Assembly (NCBI GenBank): GCA_031472005.1
Contig: PZJY01000008.1
Span: 2,294,001-2,358,000 of the forward strand
Source of the DNA: Tetracladium setigerum
Lineage: Eukaryota; Ascomycota; Leotiomycetes; Helotiales
DNA length: 64,000 nucleotides
Direction of reading: 5' to 3'
Shown here one piece after another: positions 23,300 through 36,500 of this stretch (position 1 is its first letter; each line of letters starts with the position of its first letter). The position numbers were made by a program, and so were the translations under genes. The notes under the pieces are model-generated. The model did no database searches. It worked only from the letters and a program-made list of their open reading frames with translations, and was not told the origin of the DNA.

Positions 23300-24360
23300 A
23301 TGAAGCTCCTTCTCTTCCTCACCTCGCTTTTCCTTGCTTCAATTTCCATCTTCTACAACAATCCCATTCGAGAGCTACTGAACAGCATCACAGTCTTCAA
23401 AGCAACACCACCAATTCAACCTCTCACAACCATTACTACTCCTACTACTCAACAACCCCCCATGAGCAGCACAGTCAACGCAATCAAAAACACAATGTCC
23501 AAAGCTATCGCACACGCAAAGATCGTTCCCCGCCGATCTGGGGATCGCGGCCACGCAAATCACGGCTGGTTAGACAGCTACCACACCTTCTCCTTCGCCA
23601 ACTACTATGATCCTCGCTACCAGAACTTCGGCAGTCTGCGAGTTTTGAATGAGGATCGTGTCGATGGCGGAACCGGTTTCCCAACCCACCCACACAGAGA
23701 TGCCGAGATCTTCAGTTACCTACTCAGCGGCGAGCTCACACATCGAGACTCCATGATCAAGAAGGGAAAGGAGGGAAAGCAAGGCGATGATTTCTACCGC
23801 ATGAAACGCGGCGATGTGCAATTCACAACTGGTGGAACTGGTATGTTACCCCTCCCTCAAATCTCCTTTTAAAAATAAAACCATATACTAACTCATAATC
23901 AATAGGCATCGCACACTCCGAGCAAAACGAATCTGATGAACAGGTTCACTTTCTACAAATCTGGGCTCTCCCATGGAAGCGCGGTCTCACCCCAAGATAC
24001 CACACTCAAACCTTCGATGAAGAGCTCAAACGACAAGCTTTCCTCCCCATTCTCTCGCCGCTCAAGGGTGGTCCCTCAGCCACCGTCGAGGAGGAGAAAG
24101 CCGCCGAAGCAACACTTCCAAACACAATTCCAATTCACGCGGATCTCGTCATGGCAGCAGGAATAATCGGTGTTGATAAGAGGTTCAAGTGGACTGTGGG
24201 CGCAGACGTAGTCAAGAAGACTGGCGGACGAAATGTTTACGTGCATGTACCCATGACCAAGGGTGGGAATGCGAAGATTAGGTTGGATGGCAGAGAAGGC
24301 GCCGTTCTCAACGAGGGCGATGGAGCGTTTGTCTCGAATGTTAATGCGGGGATGTTTTGA
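23300..24360 (+). CDS. Pirin family protein (cupin)
   Basis: Model: join(23300..23840, 23906..24360), 331 aa, with one 65-nt intron (GTATGT, ATACTAAC, AATAG). The pirin N-terminal signature is present: the frame runs GDRGHANHGWLDSYHTFSFA, then GFPTHPHRDAEIFSYLLSGE, then GGTGIAHSE. The four metal ligands of the family correspond to His130, His132, His184 and Glu186. The C-terminal cupin half is also present (GAVLNEGDGAF). Known family roles are a nuclear Fe-dependent transcription cofactor (animals) and quercetinase-like activity; the role here is unknown. Residues 1-20 are strongly hydrophobic (MKLLLFLTSLFLASISIFY), suggesting secretion or membrane anchoring. If translation starts at Met55 (23462), the protein would be cytosolic or nuclear; the sequence does not decide this. 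Confidence 0.9.
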
Positions 24361-26854
24361 GCGTTGAGAGCATAGGAGAGGCTGAGGCCGAGGTTATTAT
24401 CTTAGATAGTGATTAGAGAGTTAAATTCTCTTTCCTGTTACTTTGTCATTAAAAATATATATCCTCTTAGCAAGTCAATTTCCTCTTTAATGCATGTCGT
24501 TGTTCTTGGTTCTAGTGAGGAAGAGTAGGTAGTTCTTCGAAGAGAGTGAATAAACGAACATACCACAACAACCAGTACCACCGCCGTTGAAAACCAAAAA
24601 CCAAAAACCAAAAAAAAAAACACTGCAGAAGAGATGCAGCGGTGGCGCACACGTGTGTTGGTTGGCAAGTAACTAACATTGATACCACTTCGGACGATTC
24701 AGATCTACAGTAGTACAAGTACAGTGCTACCCCAATCTCTGTGCTACCTGAAAGAGATGTGTTGGTTGCACCACAACGGCTGCGCGCCCTGTTTGTTGCC
24801 GTCGGCTTACAGCCGCACATCCACCTCATTGTACAAAAGCCTATCCAAATGCTCACGTTACTACTGGAATATAGATGGGACTGGAGTCCCTTGAGGACGA
24901 AACATCGTTAATTTCGTCTTTCCTTTTGATTTAAAGTCGTAAATTAAGATGTACAAAGGAAGGAGGAAGAATGGAGTCATACTATTTATTGTACGCGACA
25001 AGAAGCACACACATACTGTAATCTTACAGTGTGTACACACACATACATACACCATACACATACACACACACGCCACATAGAAAAATACCAATACGATAAC
25101 ACAATAATACAATAATCTCGCACTAGGTAACTTTCCTGAATCCAGATGCCATGTCGGCATCATCCGACGTTCTCTTCACGAGTTCACCAGTTCTCAAGCA
25201 ATGTGCTCCATTATTTCCAACCCACCCAGCCCTCGTGGACAGTAGTAGTACTAGTGGACTTGACCTGCCTCACTTCCGCTAGTCTGCTTTCCCATATGTA
25301 CGAGATACCTAGGTACATCGAACACTCCGTACATGTACAATACTCTCCAATGATATCGAATTATTCGGCAGGATCATCTAGAGTGGGATGTCCCACTCCA
25401 CTCTAACCAGCCTCCCAGCGCAAGCGAACCTCTACCTCCCACATTTATTTTCTACCTCTTCGAGTCTTACTGGTGTTCCGCCCTCGTGTCCCTTGCAAAA
25501 CGTGGAGATATTTGAGCTTTTTGAGGTGGATATGCGGTGGATATTTCACACGAGGTTTTCAAGGAGGATGAAGGATTCTCTTCCTACTTCCCCGGCTTGA
25601 GAGATCCAGTTTTTGGAGGGAGTTTATGCATTTTGGAGGTTGGGATTTATTGAGAAGTTGAGGAGAGATGAAAAACAGAAGGCGTTCGGCTCATTACACG
25701 TCGGGATGGATGTTGTGATGCTATGATGTTGTAGTAATGTGGTTGGTGTTGGTGTTGGTTTTGTGATGTGATGGAGGGGTAAAAACTGGAGGTGTATGCA
25801 CATCACACTCTTCAACACACTGCCTTTGCTTTGCATTCCGCAAGGTTACATCCATACATCACTCCAATAATGAATCTTCTGTAATGACAGGACTCGGGAG
25901 GCTTGCTCGATTCTAAGATTGGATTGGATTGGATTAAACATGCGATGTTCATGGATGTGTACTGTACGGCAATTCAGGGTCTTCCCTCCTTCTGCATGTT
26001 GTATGTCCGAGTAGATTGATGTTGCTGCAGAGCTGCATCCAGCAGGTGGGGGTGGCAAGGAGCGAAGAAAAGCACGGCAAAAGCATCCAGAATGCACAGG
26101 GCGAATTAGAATCACCTCGCTCGTTTTCTTTGCCAGCGAATCGGTAAATTGATGGTCTCAGCTATGGGAAACACATATCGGATAATTGAGGAGACAATGG
26201 TAGAATTTTGTTTGGCTAGGTGTATAGGATTACATTCACGGCTGTTCTGGAGTGGTAGAGTAGGTACGGTACTCTCACCGACGGGAATTAGAGAGGTGTG
26301 TGCGAGGTCAAGTGATGGAAGAACAACAGACAGACAAAGGAGAAAGAAGAGTTCGAATCGAATGTTTGATAGGCAAAACGGAAGTATCCCCGGCATGAAA
26401 TTCCAATGATCATATGTCAGGTACCTCATACCTTCATAACAACCTACCCTACATAGGTTAAAAGCTCCATGTTATCCAATTGGAACTTGGCTCTGCCCGA
26501 GCCGCCTGATCAGCAAGCAAGGTTTCCTCCACTCCACAGTGTCCACTTCCACACACTGACAGCCGGTTGATGGTGGAGTTAAAGGGAAGTACGTGTCCAC
26601 CATCCCTTTTGTCAAAAACGGGCCTCTCCTTTTTTGCCTTTACAAGTTTACAGTAACGACCTCTTTCTTCGGTTGCCTTGTTATTCCTGACGCTTGAGAT
26701 ACCAATATCAAACATTTTGGAAAACCGTAAAGTCCAATTCACTAGCGCCATTTGGAACCGACCGAGGGTTTTTTTTTTTAGTGTAAACCACACCACTGTA
26801 CAGCAGTACAAACCAACGGGAACTTATCTTTTTTGGTTATTGTTAGTTGCAAAT
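24361..26854. other. Intergenic with CA-rich microsatellite
   Basis: No coding region recognised. A CA/TACA-rich microsatellite lies at about 25030-25077. Poly-A/T tracts occur at about 24609 and 26770. The last few hundred bases are presumed promoter and 5' UTR of the methyltransferase gene. Confidence 0.55.
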
Positions 26855-29459
26855 ATGGCAGATTCATCAACGACAGCTGCGGCGCCGGTCGCGGCTACAC
26901 CTTCTTCTCCCACGGCTGCTGTGTCGGCTGCACCAGATAATACGACGACTGCTGTTGGTGCTCCTACGGCTGAGGTTGATGAGGGTTTTGAGGAGAATGA
27001 TTCCGCTTATGGGGATGAGCAGTACGTTTTGATTGTGTTTATTTCTGATTTATTTTTGATTATCTTCTTATTTTTGAAGTTCTAATTCTCTCTGTTTGTA
27101 AATTTCCTTCTGCCTTTTCTTCCCCCTTTTTCTCTGTATGATGCGATGAGAGAAGTGGTGATAAGAGTTGAGATGAGTTTGAGTGGAGATGAAATGGCTT
27201 TTGAAGGAGTAATTAATGGTAAAGAATGGGATGAGCGGAGTTGAGATGAATGGAGCAGTTGAGCTACAGCACCTTACGTGAAATAATCAACTGACACACG
27301 ATTTTTTTCAACTACTTTAGGAGCGCATACACAGCTTCTCTAACCTCCACCATCAAGAACCACACTTTTGAGAATGGACGTCGTTATGCTGGATATCAAC
27401 CTACTGATGGCAGTGCTGGTATGATGCTTTCCCTCCCACTCATTATTCCACTCAGGGAAAAAAAAAGTTGATCTTTCAAGAACTCGCTTGCTGACAATTG
27501 TAATTTTTGCGCCATAATAGGTTACCTAGCACCCAACGACGATGCGGAAAATGATCGCATGGATATGCATCATCACCTCTCTGCACTGTTGATTGGTGGT
27601 GGTTTGGTTACTGCGCCGATTGGACCGAGTCCTCAGCGAATCTTGGGTATGTTTGTTATGAGATGTGTTGATTCGCTCTTCCATTCTTTCCGAGAGAAGG
27701 GGATGAATGAAAAGATTTCGTCTCTTACCTGGGAATGATGGCTTAGAAGGGATCAAAGAGGTGTTCAACTTACTGACTGGTGTGTTAGATGTTGGAACCG
27801 GAACCGGTATCTGGGCCATTGAAGCTGGTATGTATCAATTATCCCGGTTCAGATATATATTTCTTATACGATTCCAAGAGTCGCGAAGCTAACATTAAGG
27901 TCAGGTGATGAATACCCATCTGCTCAGGTATGTCCATTAGGATCCTTCCTGAACCTCGTGTTTCTTCACCCACCGCCAGAAATCCTAATTCGTAGAAGTG
28001 AAACTAATCACATTGTCAATTACAGGTTATCGGTGTAGATCTCTCCCCTACTCAACCATCCATGTAAGTATTCCCCTTTCTCCTTTCCCATTCTCCATTT
28101 TCTACCTCTCCAAATCCAAATGACGCCTCCCAAGCGAGGAAAGTCAATCTCCACGTTTCTAACAATATACAACATTTTCTTACAAACACTACAGGGTCCC
28201 ACCAAATGTCAAGTTTGAAATCGACGATGTGGAGGCTGAGTGGACATACAATGAACCTTTCGATTACATTCATTCCCGATTCATGGCTGGTTCGATCTCC
28301 AATTGGCAGAGATATGTTGATCAAATCTACAAGTATGTTTCTATCCACTCACCCCTCCTCCCCCCTCCTTTTCCGTGACATCCTGTGATGATTTTTAGGA
28401 TGCTCTTGATTTATTGTCGAACTGGGATCATGGAAAGATAACTAACGATCAAATCACAGACACACAAAACCAGGTGGATGGGCTGAATTTAAGGATTGGG
28501 ATCTGTCTATTCGCAGTACGTCTCTTCTTTTTATTTTTCTTTCCCCTTGCCTGCCCCTCCTCCCTATCCCCACTGGCAGTCGCCCTGCATTCATTTAGAA
28601 GAGTATAAATTTCTAATTGTAGTCTTACCGTAAATTAGCTGGCGATGGATCTCTCCCAGCAGATCACCCGGTAATGAGGTACCACAACATGATGTACCAA
28701 GCCGTCATGGCCGTCGGACGAACCTACATGCCCGGTCCATCCATTAAAGACTGGGCAATCAAAGCTGGATTCACCCGCGTTGAGGAGAAGATTGAGGCTG
28801 CTCCGCTTGGATTGTGGCCTAAGGATAAGAGATATGTATGTTTTTCTCCCTCTCACCCCACCCCCTTTTTCTCCTTCAAGAATCCATCCTAGAATTCCAA
28901 AACCCCCAATTTTTTTAAAGTTTCAACTCACAACCAGATCACTAACTCATTTTACTTTTTCCCCTTTTTACAGAAAGAAATCGGAGCCTGGAACATGCTC
29001 TGTCTAAGCGAAGGTCTCGAGGGTATCATTCTCCGCCTCTTTACTGAGGTCTTGGGCATGACAAAAGAGGAAGTTCTGGTTTTCTTGACGGATGTGAGGA
29101 AGGGGTTGAAGGAGAAGAGTATCCACGCTCAATACACTTAGTGAGTTCCTTTTCTCTTCCACTTTTCGTTTTCAGCCATATGGTTTTTTGAGGGTTGTGA
29201 TGTGACGTGGAGAGGTGGGATGGGAACGACGAAAAGAAGAAAAGAAAGCCAAAAGATAGGAATGGGAAGGGAGATAGGTAAAGACTGGCTGGTTTGGATG
29301 TTTCAGTGAAAGAAAGAAAGAGAAAATGAGAATGGAAGGGAAAACTAACAGCTCATGTGATTACCTAGCTATATCATCACCGCTCAAAAGCCAGGTGGAC
29401 CAGAAGAAGAAGCCGAAGCCGAAGTCGAGACTCCTGCCGCCGCCGCCGCCGCTGATTAA
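26855..29459 (+). CDS. LaeA/TAM-like SAM-dependent methyltransferase, 11 exons
   Basis: Model: join(26855..27021, 27321..27418, 27521..27646, 27789..27827, 27905..27927, 28026..28063, 28195..28332, 28460..28515, 28639..28835, 28974..29140, 29369..29459), 379 aa. All junctions are GT/AG and keep frame. Residues 1-55 are Ala/Thr/Ser-rich and disordered. Then come NGRRYAGYQ, motif I DVGTGTGIWAIEAGDE (from 131), motif II VIGVDLSPTQPSMVPPNVKF, and the post-motif region FDYIHSRFMAGSISNW...KPGGWAEF typical of fungal LaeA/UmtA-like methyltransferases. The C-terminus ends in an acidic and poly-Ala tail. Family members methylate small metabolites or act with velvet regulators; the substrate here is unknown. 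Exon 5 is only 23 nt, so automated models may miss it. LaeA itself is usually a different length, so I do not use that name. Confidence 0.9.
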
Positions 29460-30743
29460 ATCGAGAAAAATCCAGGTACAGCAGGTACATGACTGGGCAA
29501 GGAGAGAAGAGGAGTGGACAGGAAAGGACAGACGGTGATGAGAGGCCATGGACAAGAGACAGCGAAAGAGCTACAGAAAGAGCGATAAAGAAAGCAAGAA
29601 AGAAAGCAAGCAGATAGAGATAACGTAACCGAGTTATACAAGGGAAATGACACCAACCACCCATCATTTCGTGAGCGATGATGTCTTTTCTACTCGAGCA
29701 AAGAGTACACTTGAAACTCAAGCGCATTGGGAGATTCATACGTGTTACGTTATTTTTTTGTCTTTCTTTTGGAATATCAAGGATATTCTTTCGCTTTGAT
29801 AGGTAGGTATGCAAATTCACGTCTATGTTTCGTTGAATGCTTTCTCATATTTGCCATTTTTGTAAAAACGAGGGTCGAAGTTTTATCGATTGCTTAAGTA
29901 GTTTGGTGGATCACTCTCTTGTTATTTAATCCCCCAAATGCTTTCATTTCTGTTCTTGCTGATTGGAGCGGGGGAATGTCTCTCGATCGAGCTTTCTTCC
30001 CCTCCACTACTCCTCCTTCTCTACTTTCCTCGATGAAGATATATATTTTCCATGAATATTGTTCACTTAAATCGTACATGTCTTTGCGAATTTTTGTTTC
30101 TTCTTATTTTTCAAAAACGGATTCCTCAATTTCACCGTCTGGTTTTGTTTTTTGGTATTGTCATTTTCGATTTGTGATGTTATTTGTTGTCTTTCATGCT
30201 CCAGTAGAAGGCGAAATAGGTGTCGCTAATTTTTTAGTACCTTATTTTCTAGCGAGGTCTACTTCCGGACACTTGTGGCTGTGCAAGCCTGCATGTACCT
30301 CTCCTTTCCTCCTCTTCTTTCCTGTCATCCATTTCTTATCAGCAAACATGCCACCACAACTAAATGCTACACAACATATTCTAATCAACGCCTTGCTACA
30401 GTACACAGTCTGACTTTGCACTGTGAAAAAGAAAAAAACAACCCCCATTTCAAAAATACCGCTGCATTTCGTTCTCACTGACATTCTGGCTCAGCTCTGT
30501 TGCCGCTTTTCACTGTGCCTCTCATGGTTGCCTAATGGCGCATTCTGAGGTTTCAGCTCAATTCCTCGTACATTACAACTACTTACCTTCCCTCGCAAGG
30601 GTCAATCACTTATTTTATCATGTCGATGTTGCCTGTGCGATTAAACGTAGATTTTTCTTCCGTGTATACCTGAAGCTTGCTCAGCCATGGGAGACTATCC
30701 AGGGTGTGCTATACTTTCACCTTCTATATAACGGAGTAGACTA
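29460..30743. other. Intergenic, no gene recognised
   Basis: This is AT-rich and pyrimidine-rich spacer between two plus-strand genes. A ctatataa sequence at 30723 lies only about 20 nt before the next ATG, which is unusually close for a TATA box. No coding frame with recognisable features was found. Confidence 0.5.
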
Positions 30744-33593
30744 ATGGGATCTAGCGACTGGACTCCACTGCATATTGCAGTCTGGCGACTCAACTCAATC
30801 GACGAGGTGCGATCTCTTGCGAATCGCCACAGCGTAGATGTACAGGATAACCAAGGATGGACTCCCGTACACCTTGCGTGTGCCAGCAGCGGGTCTTTAC
30901 TTGTGTCAAGCCATCAAGTCTCCCGTCGTGGACTACGTGCTGGCCGGCTCCCATATCGCTCGCAGTTCGGCAATTACGAGAGGCTGGAAGCTTTCGCGGT
31001 CTTGCGAATTTTGCTTCAACAACGACCAAATCTAGGGATCAAGGCCCGCGGCTTCTGCACATCACTTCACTGCGCCGCAGACAGCGGGTGGTATAGCCAT
31101 ACAAATGCTCTGATCCGAGCAGGAGCGCCTATATACACCGGACCAGAGTGCTCTCCACTTTGCTGGGCTGATGGTGGAAGCGGTGGAAACTACCCTGTGG
31201 CCATTTTACTGCGAGAAGAGCTTGGCGAACATGGCCTGTCAATGATCGAGGCTGATCACGAGAGAGAGGCCCAGAGAGCACAGCGACGGCAACTTGAAGA
31301 GTACAGACGAGATATGTCCGCCATTGTCTCCGACGAAGACCTTGAACTTCAGCAAGCTCTCATGGATTCTATTACTGAGCCCCAATCAATCACCACCCCG
31401 TCCAGCAGAGAACAAGCACTTCGGGCAGGACGATTACCGCGTCCTATTTCACGACCACTACTGTATGGACCAACGAACACACATGGCCTCTGTCCAACTT
31501 GCTCGGGGATTTCATTTGGGGAGATGGAGAAAAAACCAGGATACATGCATATGCGGTCACTGCAAGACCTGAAAAGGAGTGCGGCACAATGCAAACTATG
31601 TAATATGATGCTACGGCTGTTGGACGATGACATGGATGACATTGCTGCCTCGCAAATAATCGTGGGTGCGTCCAATGGAAACCATAGCGGGTGCAGCGAG
31701 CCAGATCGGCTCAGGACTCTGGACTTTAAAATTTCTGAGGGATGCACATGTAATCCAAATTACATGACGTCCGAGCCTAACCCGTACTTTCCAGATTGCA
31801 AGGGGACCTGCAAATTCAAGAAACAGGCCTCAGTAACGATCTTTACGGATAAAGGTGAGTTGACTATAGAGTCGAAGGTAAGCACGACTAACCGATCTTT
31901 CAGTGAACGACCAAAGAGTTCAAGCGGGCATCGAAATCACCAGAGACCCGCTGTCGTCAGCTTCTCAGGCTATCATCCATGATTGGTACACTACCTGCAA
32001 TACAAAACATAAAAACTGCAAGAGAAACATCGCATCTGGAGACAGTGATGACGCGCCTTTGCCGACCAGAGTGATTGAGGTTGGAACGAACAAGGTGCGG
32101 CTAGTAAGTTGTGCTAACAAGAGGGGCAGGTATCTTGCCTTGTCTCATCGTTGGAATCAAGGGCCAATGCCAGAATGGGTCACGCGAGAGGCAAACGACT
32201 CATTCAAAACAAGATTCGAATGGTTTGCTATAGACGAGTTACCGGCCACTGTCAAGGATGCGGTCAAGGTTACTCGCGAGCTGGGCTTCCAGTATGTGTG
32301 GATCGATTCGATTTGCATCGTTCAAGATTCTCCAAAAGACTGGGTGACCGAAGCCTCAAAGATGGCGGATGTCTATGCAAACGCATATATGACCTTGTTT
32401 GCTGACTGTGGGAAGGACGACAACGCGGGCTTCTTGTTCCCTAGGATGAATGCCCTACAATCCATGTCACTACCAATCCAGACCGCAGATCCGGATAAGA
32501 GTTTGATAGTTCACATACGACAAACCTCGAGGGACTCATACGGCTCTGTCCAGAAATCACTTTTCGAGGCAAACGTCGAGTCTGCGTATTTGAGCGATAG
32601 GGCGTGGATTTTCCAAGAACGCATTCTTTCGGCACGAATACTTCACTTCGGCCGCGACCAAATCTTCTGGGAATGCAATACAGCTACGATTGCCGAGGAC
32701 GGCCATGTCATTGACAAGGACGAGTGTGGCACCACCCAAGACGTACGATTTTCTAAACAAGCTTTCAGCGCTGTCATAAATGGCATGCTACCGTCGAAAG
32801 ATAACGAATTCGAGAGATTGCCATGTCTTCGACGATTCCACGGCGGTCAACCGCGGTGGCAAGATGTCGTAAAAGCGTATAGCAGCCTACGTCTTACCCG
32901 TGGAGAAGATAAGTTGATTGCACTCTCGGGCTTGGCGTCGACTTATGCACAGAAGCCGGAGTCACATAACGACAAATACATTGCCGGCCTGTGGCAAAAT
33001 AAGCTCATTGAAATGCTCTCTTGGAAAGCTGTGGCAAATTCGAGTCAACTACCACCTGCGCCTTCACCGAAACGCATTCCGTCCTTCTCCTGGATTGCGG
33101 TTGACTCCCCAGTCGCGTTTAAGGTTGATGAGATATATGGTGGTTTCGATAATATTGCACAACTAGTCCGCTCCGACACGGAGTTTGATACGGCAGATAT
33201 ATTTGGCAACATTCGATCATGTCGGCTTACACTGAAGGCGCCAGTAGTGCAAGCTCTCACACTCGGCCCACTTTCGACAGCACTGCGTTCCCTCGCGGGG
33301 GAACCAATGTTCTGTACAATGAGGAAATGCAACCAATCGGAAGCTTGGATCCAGATGATCAAGAGAGCCTCAGCAACGATCAGCACGTTGTTTGCTTGCA
33401 ATTAGTCAAGTCGCAGGAGTATTCCAAATATAGCATTTTCCTAGTGCTTACTTCTGCCTCTGGTGTGAACACAGACAGTATTGTATACCGAAGAGTTGGT
33501 ATTGGATCGACAAAAGTGTTTCCACGTGCAAGTGACGACGCCGAGCAGTGTATGTTCGCAGATGCTCACATTAAGGCGATAGAAATCATATAG
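30744..33593 (+). CDS. Ankyrin-HET domain protein (one -1 frame break near C-terminus)
   Basis: Model: 30744..31854 joined to 31904..33593 across a 49-nt intron (GTGAGT, GACTAAC, TTTCAG). Residues 1-150 contain ankyrin-like repeats (DWTPLHIAV, GWTPVHLAC). A Cys-rich segment (CPTC, CKLC, CTCNPNY, CKGTC; about 250-360) precedes the HET domain (about 446-627). HET motifs are clear: YLALSHRWN, TVKDAVKVTRELGFQYVWID then SICIVQDS, and LSDRAWIFQERILS. HET proteins trigger non-self recognition and incompatibility cell death in filamentous ascomycetes. The frame changes by -1 in the five-G run 33297-33301. An extra G gives 933 aa with a C-terminal tail ending AHIKAIEII; as written the chain ends at 33405. 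An in-frame TAA 15 nt upstream fixes the start region. Confidence 0.85.
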
Positions 33594-36500
33594 AAGTTCA
33601 GAGACAGAATTGAATCACTCGGGTATCCAGCTATCATACATAATGAATATGAAATAGCTAGGTTTCCTTGGTTAATTGAATCGACTAGTGATCCTTTGTG
33701 TGTTTAATCTATTGAAGCTTCAGACTGATGGGGTACTGTTGTACCTAGTGTCCTTGTTCATACCTCAGCTCTCTGCCTCTTCTTCTATTGGAGGGACAAC
33801 TTTATTAGAAATCTTTACTTGAAGCTGCCCATAGGAGAGAACCAGAACTGGGCGGAATGCCATGGTTTCCCTCACAATTTAGATCAGTAACAGTAAAGAT
33901 TCCGAAGACGAGAAGTTCTTCAGGTACTAGAGTAGGGTACTTCCAGGTACATCCGTGCAGGGCTACACAGCCACAAGCGTCCAGAAGTAGATCTTGCTTA
34001 AAATAATTAACTAAAAAATAACGACACCCATTTCGCCTTCTACTGTACTTTCTATGTATTATTAATTCTACATTGAATACTCCTCCCTCCTTCACTAAAC
34101 TCTAAACGAAAACGTGATGAGAAGAGAGAGACAAAGGAGAAGAAAGGAGAGGAAATGGAAATCACAAATGCGGAAGTATCTCTCGCCTCTGCTTTTGCTG
34201 GTCCTTTCTAACTTTCCTTTGACTTTCTACCGAAGTTTTGTTGTTTGGGTATGCTTTGTTATTCGGTTTAGTATCTCCCTTATCCATCCGTTGACATGTC
34301 TAAAGCGGGGTGTGTAGTTACATAAAATGAGAAAGCTAGTGCTGATTATCCATCTCATCACGATTGCTCACGTAGGAGAGGTCAAGTGTTTTCTTTGATA
34401 TTATAGATATATTTGAAACCAGTACAAACTATCAAATCGAAAACGGACTTGTCAAAGAAAATGCGGGACTTGTTTTGATCGTGTCTTTATTTTTGAGAGG
34501 AGGGGATGGATGACGGGAAGAGCAAGCTCTTCCTCCACTAACACAAATTGCCTCAGATCACAACTATTGAGGATTCTGTTTGCAAGTTATTTCACTTATT
34601 TCCTTCCATCTCTTATTGCATATGCTGCAACCCCCCCCCCCCCCCCCCCAGAAAATAGTCTCGCCTCGGCCTCTCCTGATTTGTCTGATCTTCAATTCCT
34701 TACTATTGTTCTTCGTGAATACGTGGCTCTATTTGCCTTTGGAGAAGCTTGCATACACTTTTTCTTCTGGAGTAATGTTATTCATGAAGAGTTTACCGTT
34801 CAAACCCGCTGAGGCAGATGAGAGGTAAGTTCCTCAAAGGCGCAAAACGACATGCTGGCTGGCATAATTACTCCTCGCCTAGTGGAGAGAGATAGCAGAT
34901 GCAGATGCAAACAAAACCTGTGGCGAAGAATAAAGTCCATGGACACATTCAAAATCTTAATCATAAAGTTGGCTATGGAGTTGAATAATTGAGCACACTT
35001 TGAATCTAGGGAGAAATAAGTGTTCAAGCAGATTTGCGCAGGTTTAAAATCTTACACGCATCGCGTCGCTCAGTTTGGTGATGAGCTAGACAGTTACAGC
35101 AAGACACTCTTATCTTTTGATGGGCTAGATGTATGGATGTACAGTAGTCAAGCTTCCATGTTCAGTAGTGCGGGCTAGGACGATGAACTTTCCTCGCCAA
35201 ACCTACTGCTTCCGACAGTGATGCAAAACTTTGTGGTGTCCAAAGACATCGACAACTTTGACTTAAGAAAGAGTGGGATACGGAGCCTTAAGCAAGAATT
35301 TGAGATAAGCATTTGATGACTGGTAAAACTCATACCGCCTGTATAAGGTTTTTAGGCGAGGGCGATCAACAACACCACACGAGTCAGAAGCTAGCAAACA
35401 AAGATATCTTTCCATTTACGTACGTAGTAGTTGGAAATTTTTCTCGCGCTGTTCAAAAGCCCGAGATAGGAATCTACCTTTTCTACCATTTTGCCATCTC
35501 CCGCGCCATAATGAGACCTCCCAGGAGCACAGATCTGATCCAGTGACAGGAGACACTAGTCAAAATATATCGTCGCGTTTAGGAATTAAAGAAGCCGACT
35601 CCCACTTCAGATTCTGCAGGTGCATTAGCTTGCTAAACTTTGGTGCAGTACCAACCTTTCTCCCATCATAGTGGATCGGTGGATCTCGACGTCGCGACGA
35701 GTTTGGTGGGTGGATTGTCCACTATTGACAGCTGGTGATGATGATGATGATGAAAAGCTGCTTGAACCTTAAAGGACGGAGAGGTTGAATAATCAGAACC
35801 GGGAAACAAAACAATGCCGCATCATCGGCGGATTGGAAATGGATGACTGAGATAATGTCGTGGGAATTGGGAAGTATCCCGATCGTCACCTGGACATTTG
35901 AATTGTGAAGCAGCGTTCGTTGATCTCCCGAAGTGGACGACAAGATGGACGCAGCAGCAGCAAGTAAGCTTTTTACTGTACTGCCGTTCCCGTACCGCAC
36001 GCACAATGATGTTTTGTCAACTACTGGGTTGGGCTTCTGGAATAGTATCAGTACTACTGCTATCCTACGATCAGTATACCAAACCACCAAGTTACTAGAA
36101 AAGGGCCGAGTTTGATCTTGAGAACATCGAAAGCAAATCGCTTAAGATGCAAAAGATGTAAATAGAATGCACCGGGTGCAATTTTAAATGACCCATCTGC
36201 AAGACAAGACCCCAAGCTTCTTGTCAGTCTTGATATGGTGCAAGTAGAAACAGGCCAAGCGGCGGGGTCTTCTCAGCATTTTTGCTGCGGAAAGCTCAGA
36301 AGACTTCCACAACCGGTTCCGGAGACCTGAAATGATCGCATCTCGTTCTTGGGATTTCTTGAGATCTCTTGTTCTACCAACCCCCAAGAATCATCAAGAA
36401 CCTTGGACGAGAAAATGCCCCATTGATTTGGAGATATTGAGATTTGGGCTTCGTCACATCACGACCGCAGTTGCGTTGGTGTAAATGAGTGTGGTCGTAC

